From assembly GCA_937928575.1 (NCBI GenBank), contig CALFWW010000037.1:1-64000 (forward strand): a stretch of DNA of 64,000 nt. Direction: 5' to 3'. Positions 47,170-58,000 of this stretch are shown here, piece by piece. The first letter of the stretch is position 1. The number at the start of each line of letters is the position of its first letter. The stretch is from an uncultured Saprospiraceae bacterium. Lineage in GTDB: Bacteria > Bacteroidota > Bacteroidia > Chitinophagales > Saprospiraceae. The notes under the pieces were generated by a model that did not search any database, had not been told where the DNA came from, and saw nothing but the letters and a program-made list of their open reading frames with translations. Both the position numbers and the translations under genes were made by a program.

Positions 47170-47746
47170 ATCTATTAGGATTTGTTTATCTTCAAATAGA
47201 CAATTAGTAGTATGTGAGAGTCAAATTGGAAAGTGTAATTTGGACACATTACCAATTTTCCTAAAATTTATTCTCGTTTTTCTTGAAAATTTTCAATCAA
47301 TTTAAATGGTATTAAAAGATTGATTATCAATATTTTATACATATTATAGTGTTTAAATCGTTTTTAAGAAAAATTAAAAATACCATTTTCGGGGTATTAG
47401 AGAACTACATATAAATTGTACCTTTGATACTACCGAAAGGTGATTTACGACTGTTCCCAACGTCGATTTATTTTTTATCCCTACCCAAGGACCCACCGTT
47501 TGTTTTGGCATAAGTGCCAACGAATCTCAATTTAGTTTAATAAAAACAGCATGTACTGCAGAGATATCTCTTGCATTACGAATATATTTTTTAAAATAAA
47601 AACAAGAATTTAATTTGCCTATGAAATAAACTGAACATTGACGCATAAAGATATAACGGGAAGTCCCTGGATAGAACATTCTCTTAGTTTACAATCAATT
47701 AATTAAAATTTGTTCAACTCCTATCTCACATTTCAATTCCGATTTT

Positions 47747-47998
47747 TTAGCTTTTTCCCAATTGCCGCATTTCGATTTGACTTACCCATTCTTCTATGCC
47801 TATAGCTGTCCTTGCTTGGATGAGCATTATTGCGGTTGATTTACATTTTAGTATTAATTCATTTTTTAGAATCCGGTTTGGATTCATTCTGCGTTTAGCG
47901 GAACCGATGTTTTTCTGCAAAATCTTCCTCATAGATTGTGCCTCTTCCAATCTGGTTAAGCTTTCCCGATGACCCTTGATAGTGCCTGCATTGTCCAA
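47747..47998 (-). CDS. Doubtful 83-codon ORF
   Basis: ATG at 47998 opens a basic, amphipathic 83-aa frame (many Lys/Arg, MRKILQKNIGSAKRR stretch). The frame is open a further ~65 nt upstream. No family is recognised, there is no signal peptide, and neither neighbour suggests a job. Could be a remnant of a decayed gene or chance. Confidence 0.15.
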   Translation of the reverse strand: MDNAGTIKGHRESLTRLEEAQSMRKILQKNIGSAKRRMNPNRILKNELILKCKSTAIMLIQARTAIGIEEWVSQIEMRQLGKS

Positions 47999-48736
47999 GG
48001 GATTTGGTTTGTAATAATGGCAACATATAATATATACCTGTTTAATGCTTTAAAATTTAATCAATGATAAAATTGAAGATTCTGATTTGTTCATTCAGCA
48101 CCCGTGCTGTAATGTACTTTTCGTGTTTAACACGGAATCAGGATGTTGTCAATGTCACTTGTTTGAAATTCTTTAGAGACTTAAACAAAAATTTTTTAGT
48201 GATGGAATTGTATTCAGTAAATAGTTACTCATGCAGTTCCTTAAGATATATATAGTACAGTGATGAAATATTAATTGACTCATTTTCTATTATTCAAATG
48301 CGATCGCATGCACCTCTGGCGCTGCGGTCAATTGGCATGAATAGAAGTAGGTAATTAAAGACATCACAAACGAATTGAACACTTACATTTTAGTAAAAGC
48401 GAAAAGTATTTATTCCATAAAGTTGGAAATACACCCTGAACCATTACAACAATAGAGAACAGACTTAAAGTCATCGAGAACATCGGAGATGGTAACTACC
48501 ATCAGTTGGCAAGTGCCATAACTAAATCCGAAAAAGATATAACTCCGATGATTTCAATACACGATGCAAAAAATGAATTTGATAACCCCGGTAAATAGGG
48601 AGTTGACTTACAGAAGAAAAAAAGAAAATAATTTACTAGGGAGATAATATCAACCACATGAACATTGACGAATTCAAAAAACATTGAAATGACTACTAAA
48701 TATTTTAACTCGATAATTAACAAAAATTTTAAATCC

Positions 48737-49051
48737 ATGAAGAATATAAAATTTTACATGAAGTCTGGATTAGGAATATTAGTCTTTTTGTTGGCTTTTA
48801 GTTTTACCTCTAGTGCTCAGAGCACAAATCAAACAGATGTGAAAATTGAAAAGCAGGAAATTACAAATATCAAATCTACTTCAGTTACGAATGCAACACC
48901 TACTAAGAATATTATGAAGGTTCGCAACACTACAAATGTATACATGAAAATGAGTCCATCTGCGACTGATTTTGAGAGAAAAGCAATCGAAGCAAAAAGA
49001 AAAATGGTTGCTACTGAAAAGAATGGTAAACGAATACAATCAAGCAATTAG
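48737..49051 (+). CDS. Small secreted protein upstream of giant type A gene
   Basis: About 104 aa from ATG 48737. An in-frame ATG at 48689 and a TTG at 48665 are possible earlier starts, but 48737 puts a basic n-region directly before the hydrophobic core (GLGILVFLLAFSFTSSA, cleaved before QSTNQ). The mature part is short, rich in Lys, Thr, Asn and Ser, with a Lys/Arg-rich C-terminal helix (DFERKAIEAKRKMVATEKN) and no Cys. No family is recognised. The next gene's ATG follows 44 nt after its stop, so the two are probably co-transcribed; a role with that giant secreted protein is only inferred from position. Confidence 0.6.
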   Translation: MKNIKFYMKSGLGILVFLLAFSFTSSAQSTNQTDVKIEKQEITNIKSTSVTNATPTKNIMKVRNTTNVYMKMSPSATDFERKAIEAKRKMVATEKNGKRIQSSN

Positions 49052-49095
49052 TGCTTGTTTATTTGAATCAAAAAGTTATAAGAAAAATTTATACC

Positions 49096-52000
49096 ATGAA
49101 AAATAAATTACTTAATTTTTTAAATTCCTTACCGACCAGCGGTTATTCGCGGAAGGTCAATGAGGGCGGGTTGCAGAGCCCGAATATAGCGAAGACAACG
49201 GTCTTCGGAATACTGACAATATGCATGTTATTATGCAACGTACAGGATGCGTTTGCTCAACCAGCAAATGATGCCTGCGCTGCAGCTGTAAATTTTCCAA
49301 TTACAGTCGATGCAGGTGATTGTGCTGATGGTGTTACCAACGGTGACAACATTGATGCGACACCTGACACTGAAGTAGGTTCCTGCTTTGCTGGAGGTTC
49401 CAACGGTGTCTGGTTTTCTTTCGTTGCTCCAGCTTCTGGTTTTGTTGATGTTACCACGGATTTTACAGGTGGAACAAGTAATGATACTGAGGTGGCTATC
49501 TTTGATGGCTGTGGTGGCGCTGAAATAGCTTGTGATCAAGATGGAGGTACTGTTGTGAATTTTAACTCTGTCATCACTGGTGCAGAGGTTACTGCTGGTG
49601 ATACCTACTTCATTCAAGTTTCTGGATGGAATGGTACTGAAGGTACTTTTTGTTTAGCAGTGAATTCTGCAGATCCTCCTCCAGCTGCCCCAGCAAATGA
49701 TCTTTGCGCAGGTGCTATTCCACTAACTGTTGGCGGAGAAAACGTTTGTACATTCTCTGTTGGAACAAACGTTAGTGCTACAGATTCTGGCGAACTACCT
49801 GCACCTTCTTGTGCTTCTTACGCAGGTGGTGATGTATGGTTTACAGTTACAGTTCCTGCAACAGGAGATACACTTACTGTTGATTTAGGAAACGCTGGAG
49901 GTTTTACAGATTCTGGAATGTCAATCTATTCTGGAACTTGTGGAGCACTTACTGAAATTGAATGTGATGATGATGATTCTGCTGATGGATTATTTTCAAT
50001 GATTACATTGACTGGACAAACCCCAGGAGATATATTATATATTCGTGTTTGGGAATTTGGAAACAATGCTTTCGGAGAATTCAATATTTGTGCTACTACA
50101 GATGGAGTGGTTGCACCTGCTGTCTGTAATGGTACAGTTGATTTTGCAGATTCAGAAGCTTGTAATGTTGCAGGTGGTACACAGGCTGTTTTAGCACCGA
50201 TTACCTGCATGGCTGCACCTGAAATTATTAATGCTGATGGAACTTTTACAATAATCGGTTTTGATATTTACGTACCAGACGCTACAGGTACCTACCTTGG
50301 TACAGTATATGAATCTGCTACTTTTGGTGTAAGTGCATGTGACCCAATTACAATTGGGATTCCTGACAACTTTGGTTGTACTGCATTGATATATAGCTTT
50401 GAAGTAGTTACTTCAATCAATGAATTCACTGCTGATGGAACATTTATTTCTGCAGTCAACGATCCTGAGTGTACTTCAGAGGTGGTAACTTTTACACAAT
50501 ACCCAGTTTTAACTGCGGTTGATGTTACGGCGGATGCTGCAGCTTGTGGTACTTTACAAGTTGATTTAGTTGCTGAAGATGGAACTGTTTGTGATACGCA
50601 AACACAAATGTGTGTTGCTGACGGTGATGTTTTAAATGCTGACTTTACAGCAACTTTTGTAGATCCGCTTGGCTGTTCTACTTTGACTGCTACTTCTGCT
50701 GCTTGTGCTGGTTGTGTGGTAACTCCACCAACATGTGAAGCGGATACTCCAGAATTCGAAGTTGATGCTGGTGACTGTCCTGGTGATGCAAGTGGAGATG
50801 GCTTTGCTACTCCTTTCACTTTCATGCCTTCAGCAGGAAGTACTGAAAATACAACTGCTCCTTTTATTACTGAATACATTGTTACTGATGGACCGGGTGG
50901 AAATATTGTGAGTGTCCACTTAAATTTATTAGATGCTGAAAATGCTGCAAATGCTCAAGCAGCCGGAGTCGGTGGTACGGCTTGTATTGCTGCAATCAAC
51001 CATAATTCAGAAGAATTTATGGTGCTTTCTGGTGAAATTACTGGATGTGTACTTGCTACTTTACCACAAGAAAATCTAACAGCTTTATTTGCATTAGTTC
51101 AAGCAGCAGCACCTGGTGCTTCTCTTGACATCGCAGGTATCGAACTTTTGATTGCAAATGGTGCTGGAGGTACGGTTGATTTATCTGCACTTGGTGGAGA
51201 TCCTTTGTGCTCTATTTCTCCATTTTGTTACGCTATTTCTACTGAAGTTTGTATTACAAATGTTGCTTGCGATGCTGCAGCATGTGCAATTGCAGGTGAT
51301 TTAACTACTGCTCCTGCAGCTCCTGCAGTTACTGAAAGTACTTGTATGATGGGAGGAACAGTTGATTGTTCTACTGCTCCTGCATCTGTAGTTTACATTG
51401 CATCTTCTGATGGAACAGGTGATGGAAGTTGTACAACTGCTGGTGAATTCATCGAAATTTGTGCAACTGCTGAATGTACTGGTTGTGAAACTGGTGCTGG
51501 AATCGACCTTACTGGTTGGGAAGTGGAAGATGAAGCTTCTAATGATGGAAGCCCTGAAACTTCAATCAATATTACTTCAGGTACTTTATTACCTGGTGAA
51601 TGTGTCACTATATATAGTGGATACACTACTGGAGATATTGCAAGTCCTGCTACTGGAACAATGGGAAGTGCTATTGGAATTGCTTCTGATAGAGCTAATT
51701 GCCCACTTTGGAATTCTGGTGGAGATACTGCATTCTTATATGATGGAGATAGCCAAAATGGCGGAGCACTTGTTGATCAAGAAGCTACCGTTGCAGGTGC
51801 TTCAACTTACGCTGCTCCAACTGTTACTTGCCCTACTGGCGGTGGCGGAACTGGAACTTTAAGCGGTGGTTCTATCGCTGCTACAACTTGCCCTGCTGGT
51901 TCTACAGCTGAGTACTCTACGGATGGTGGAGCTACTTGGAGTTCAACTGTACCGACTTATAATCAAACTACTTCTATTAGCGTTTCTGCTAGATGTCTTT

Positions 52001-55000
52001 GCGACGAAGATGGTACAACTGCAAGTCCTGCTTCTGCAACTGTTACTACGGTTCCTGGAATCTGTGAGCCAGAATGTCCTTTCATCGAAGCACCTACTGT
52101 GGCGAACATCACAATCTGTGAAGGTGACCCTGATGGAGCACTTACTGCTTTAGAAGCTACTTGTGCTGGATGTGAAGATGGAACAGACGCAATGATTACA
52201 TGGTGGGATCACGCCGCACAACAAACCGGAACAGGTTCTGTTGCGTTAGGTTCAGGTTCTCCTTTTGATGCATCTGGTGTTATTGATGCAAGTGTTGCAG
52301 GAATGAAATTCTTATACGCTCAATGCGAATGCGGAGAATGTACAAGTATGAGATCACAATTGATGATCGTTATCAACTCTGCAATTAGTTTAGACTTAGA
52401 TAATATTACAAACCCATCATGTAACAGCGCATTAAGCGGACCTGATGGAAGTTTTGCTGTGAGTGCGCACGGTGGTGCTGCTCCTTATACGTATACTTTT
52501 GACCCGGATATTACGGCTGGTGCTGGTTTAATGACTAGCGATCCTTTAACAACTTTTGAAGGTTTACAAGCTGGTGATTATAATGTTACAGTAACGGATG
52601 CAAACGGTTGTTCAGATATGGGTACAGTTACCCTTGTTGAGCCAGAAGCATTTACAGTAACTACTGCTTTCACTCCTGAAACTTGTTTTGGTGATGAAAC
52701 TGCTACAGTAACAATTACTGCTGACAATCCAGGTGGATTAAATATTGAATTTGCAATCAGTTCAGAAAATACATGGTATCCTGGTACTGTAGGTGCAACT
52801 TCTTCTACGATGACTTTTACCGGATTAACTTCTGGTACCTACACCGTATTTGCTAGAGATGCTAACAATACTTCTTGTATCGTTTCTGCTGACTTAGAAG
52901 TTACTGGACCTGAAGAACTTAGTTCACCGCTTGTTACTGGTTACATGATTTGTGTTGGTGAAGGAATTCCTGCTGGAGAAGGTCTTGTTGCAGGATGTAC
53001 AAATGGTTCGGTAACGAACGCGGGTACAGCTTCTGCGGCATCAACTGCTAATGGAGTAGCTATTCCAGATAACACGGATGCTTTTGATGCATGTGTTACT
53101 TTGGACATTGCTGAGGCAGGGATGATTACTGATGTAAATGTATCTTTTACAATCAACCATACTTGGGTAAGTGACTTGGATGTCCAATTAACAAGTCCGA
53201 GTGGTACAACAGTTACTTTATTCGGACCAAATCTTGCTTGTGCAGGTGATGATCTTGATCTTGCTTTCGATGATGAGGCGACAAGTACTTATGCAGATTT
53301 AACAGGTATTTGTAACAATGCACCTGCAATTAGTGGAACTTTCCAATCTTCTGATTTGCTATCTGCTTTTGATGGGGAAGATTTAAATGGACAATGGACG
53401 CTATGTGCTGCTGATTTTGCTGGTGGAGATATTGGTACTATTGAAGATGTAAGTATTACAATTGATTTTGAAGAAGTAATGTTAGCTTCGTTAGCAAACT
53501 TCTACACTCAAGCTGGAGAATTGGTTGGTACTAGTTCACCGTTTGATCCAATTGCTACTGGTGTTGTTAATCCTAACATCCCAGGTACAACTTGTTTCTT
53601 AGCTGGATGCTACGATGAACTTGGTTGCGAAAGTGACTTAGTTGAGGTGTGCTTAGAAATTGTTGACAATCCTCCTGCTGTAACAATAGAAGGTCCTACT
53701 AGCGTTTGTGGTAGTGGTACTTTTACTGCTGTCGGTGGACAAGAAGGAAGTACATTTGTGTGGACCGTTAGCGGTGAAGGAAATGTGATTACTTCAGGTA
53801 CTGATGATGTTGTAACTATTTCTTTCGGTGCAACAACAGATGGTCCTTTTACTGTTTCTGTTACAGAATTTTTAGGAGGTCCTGACGGATGTTCTACGAC
53901 ATCTACTGTTTCTGTAATTGCTGAAACCGAAACTTCATTATCATGTAAAGGAGGTCTAAATGTTTCTCTAGGTGATGATTGTGGTGCTAATTTAAACCCT
54001 CTAATTTTCTTAATCAATCCTGCTTATGGTGCTGACAGCTATGCTGTAATTTCAGCGATCAACGCAGATGGAGAAGATGTATTAGAAAGTGATACGGATG
54101 CGATCGTATTCGAATCCGGTCAGTCTTATGAAGTAATGATTGAGCATCTTTGTAGTGGCACTCGTTGCTGGACTTCAATGTTTGCTGAAGATAAGATTGC
54201 ACCAACACTTGATTGCCCTCCAACAGAGCAATTAGGTTGTACTGCTGACAACAGACCAGTCTGGCCAGATGATTATCCAACAGGTAGAGATAACTGTTGC
54301 GATTTGAACAGCCCAGATTTTTATGACTACTCTGACAGTAATACTATTCCTGCAGGTTCAGTAGTTGCTACTGGATTCTCTGGAGTTCTTGCAGCTGATA
54401 GATGGGCACTTGACTTAGATGTTGCCGGAGTTATTGACTTTACGTCAACTACAATGAATATCACATCTTCTAGCTTCCAACCAACAGCTACTGACCAAAT
54501 AGTCGGTGCTAACTATACTGCGCCTTTTGCAATGGAAATTTGTTTTGATTGGTTGTACAACGATGAAGACGGAATCTGGGAGAACTTCTATATCAATCAA
54601 AATGGTGTTGAGGTTTTCGCGACTCCTGATGTTGCTTTAGCTGAATCAGGAAATTTCTGTGCAACTCTAGCTGCAGATGATGTTCTAACAATCGGTATCT
54701 TCTCAGAAGATTCTTGGGAACCTGCTAGTACTGCTGTAATCAGCAATATCTCCGCAGTTGTTACTGAAGATATTGTTGACAACTCAGCTTGTGGAAATGA
54801 ATTTTTACTTCGTACTTGGTCTATCACAGATTGTAATGGAAACGTTGGAGAAACTTGCGATCAAATCGTATTTATCACAAGACCTTCTCTTGCTGATATC
54901 GAATTCCCAGATGACATTACTGTTGAATGCGGTACTGTTGGTGGAACGGATCCAGCTGACTTAGATGGTTTAGTTTCTGATCTTGATGACGAAGATGATG

Positions 55001-58000
55001 GGTTGGATGAAGATTACCCAGTACTTGAAGGTGAAGACCTTACTGAAAAGACTTGCTTCTACGTAGCTTCTTACGAAGATCAATACGTTGAAAACTTATG
55101 TGGTAACACAGTCAAAATTATCCGTACTTGGACAGTGACTGACTGGTGTACTGCTGTGCAAGCTACTGATATTCAAGTAATCAAATTACTAGATACTACT
55201 GCTCCAGTTATTCTAAACTGTGGTGGAACTGTTGATGTTCCTGCCGCTGCTGGTAGCTGTGATGGATTCTACGGAATTCCACCAGTAGAAATCTTTGAAG
55301 AATGTGCAAATCCTGTTACAGTTACTGCTAACGGCTTAAACATTGGAGATGAAGTTTACATCCCTGAAGAAGGCCTTACTTTAACTTACTTAGCAGTTGA
55401 TGCTTGTGGTAACTTCTCTTCTTGTGATGTTACATTGAATTTAGTTGATGTATTTGGCCCAGTAGCTATTTGCGATGCTAACACTACAGTTTCATTAAGT
55501 GACTTCGATAATGGATTGGCTGTTATCTGCTACCCAACTTTCGATGATGGTTCTTACGACAACTGTGAAGATGATATCGTAATTAAAGTGAAGCGTATGG
55601 ATTCTGCTGATGATTTCAGCAATTGCGTTGAATTTGGTTGCAGTGATGCTGAATCTACAGTACTCGTACGTATGAGAGTATATGACCTATACCCAGACGA
55701 GTTTGCTGTTGCACAAGATGCTGCTACACAATACCCGGATGTTGATCCTACTAGTAGATACAGCGAATGTATGATTCAGGTAGCGGTACAAGATAAGATC
55801 GATGCGGAGATTTCTTGCCAAACAAGATTTATCCAATGTGTTGATTCTTACGACGATATTAATGATTTAGGAGGAACTAGTTTCCCTAACTTATCTGCTG
55901 ATCCTGCTGCTGGTGTTCCAGTATTCTGCACGACCTGCTCAGATATTTCTAGCGAGACTGTATTAGGTTACAGATCTAGTTCTATCTTCTCAGTCACTGA
56001 TAACTGCCCTAACGGATTATACTTAACAATTTCTGATAATGCACAAATTGGTTGTGGTGGTACTGGTAGAGTATTCAGACGTTGGAGATTGTATAATGCT
56101 TCGAATGTAGAAATTGATAACTGTACTGAGCAAATCAGAATAGAAAATGATTTCCACTGTTGGAACCCATCTCCAGATGGCTCTGCAGGTGTAAACGAAG
56201 TAATCGATGGTGTGGTTGTTATTCATGAAGATGATGCAATCAACTGGCCTTCTAACGCAACTTACGATTGTAACTCAGGAACTGCTGAGCAAGATGTAGA
56301 TGCATTGTTGGCTATCATGCCTGATGTGCAAGACTTAGTTGAAGGTCTTGAAGATGACTGTGCTGAACTTTACTTAGCTGTAAATGACCACTATGTATAT
56401 GATTTACCAAATGCTTGCTACAAGGTAGTACGTGAATGGAAAATCTTTGACGATTGCAAATACGATCCGAATAATCCTGATGATGGTGGATTCTGGTCTG
56501 CAACACGTGAAATTACTGTAATCGATAGTACTGCTCCTACATTTGATGAATGTGCTGATAGAGTATTCGACGTAACTGCACCTAACTGTGTAGAAGTTGA
56601 TCAAGTTGGATGTTCAGGATTCGCTGACCTTTCAGTAAATGCAACGGATTTCTGTGGAAACGATGCAATCGTTTACAGATGGTTCTTAGATGCTAATGCT
56701 GATGGATTAGTTGATCAAATTGGAGAAGGAAATGACGCAAGTGGTGTTTACCCGATTGGTACACACAATATCAGATACGAAGCTGAAGATGGTTGTGGAA
56801 ACGTTGCGGTTTGTGAATTCGAATTCAAAATCGTTGATAACAAAGCACCAACTCCTGTTTGCTTAGTATTGACTTCTACTGTAATGCCTTCAACAGGTGC
56901 ATTAGAAATTTGGGCTACTGATTTCGAATCTGGTTCTTCTTGTGATAACTGTACTGCTTACGATAACTTAGAATGGAGAATCAACAAAGGTACGGATAGA
57001 ACAACTCCTCCGGGAGCGAATGCTACTAGCGTAACTTTTGATTGTACTTCTGAGATTATCTCTTTCGGTGCACCAATGGACGTACAAGTTTGGTTAATGG
57101 ATGAAGCTGGAAACTGGGACTTCTGCATCACGCAGATTGTATTCACTCCAATCAATCCTAACGATACAGATCACCCTTGTTTCGACGGACCTGAAATGTT
57201 AGACATCGAAGGTGTTGTTGAAACAGAAGATCACGACATGGTTGAAATGGTGGATGTAGATGTTTCTTCTACAAGTACCAACCCATTCACTACAAGTAAC
57301 AATGGTTTATTCTCATTCTTTGGTGTTCCTGCAGGTGGAAATTATGTTGTAACTCCTGAGAAGGATATCAACCCACTGAATGGTGTTACTACTTATGACC
57401 TAGTATTGATTTCACAGCATATCCTAGGAGTTCAAACTTTGGATTCTCCTTACAAGATTATCGCTGCAGATGCAAACTTGTCAGGTACAGTAACAACACT
57501 TGATCTTGTTAAAATTAGATCTGTCATCTTGAACATTGATCAAGATTTCGCTCCTAATACTTCATGGAGATTTGTGGATATGGATTTTGTATTCCCTAAT
57601 CCAACAAACCCATTTGCTACTACATTCCCTGAGGTTATTGCTTACAATAATCTTACTAGCGATGAGCTAGCTACTGACTTTGTCGGTGTTAAGATCGGTG
57701 ATGTAAACGGTTCTGCTTTGCCTAACCAATTAATTGGAAGCCAAGCTAGAAATACGAACGGAACTTTAATCTTCAACGCAGATGATATCAAGCTTGTCGA
57801 AGGAAATGAATATACAATTGATTTCACAGCTACTGATTTCACAGAATTACTTGGTTACCAATACTCAATCGAGTTTGATAACAATACACTTGAATTTGTG
57901 AACATCGAAGCTGGTGAATTAAATGACTTGACTGATGCCAATTTTGGATTCTCAATGCTTAATGAAGGTATCATTACGACTAGCTGGAATAGTGCTAAAG

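Larger units (their letters stand above)
47078..48736. other. 1.66 kb without a convincing gene
   Basis: Begins with the terminator at 47139-47169. Frames longer than 60 codons exist (47747-47998 on the minus strand, 83 codons and open upstream to about 48065; 48064-48255 on the plus strand) but show no signal peptide, family motif or promoter that I recognise. A 52-codon frame at 48440-48598 lacks an ATG start. Palindromes are at 47505-47520 (TTGGCA/TGCCAA) and 47560-47571 (AGAGATATCTCT). It may be a decayed accessory segment or a long regulatory leader for the 48737-64000 genes. Confidence 0.5.

Noticed and set aside
47505-47520. TTGGCATAAGTGCC as another sigma-54 promoter
   Set aside because: The GC dinucleotide is not 10 nt from GG and no gene start lies at a suitable distance.
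48507-48518. TGGCA-AG-TGCCA palindrome resembling the one at 47505-47520
   Set aside because: Short, only two occurrences with different spacers, no link to a gene start; most likely chance.
49051-49095. GTG start for the 3117-aa gene overlapping the previous stop codon
   Set aside because: The ATG at 49096 is a better start and the extra residues resemble untranslated leader.
50292-50879. 195-codon antisense ORF inside the 49096 gene
   Set aside because: It mirrors the strong codon bias of the real gene on the other strand; it has no family motif, and the sense frame is a well-supported secreted protein.
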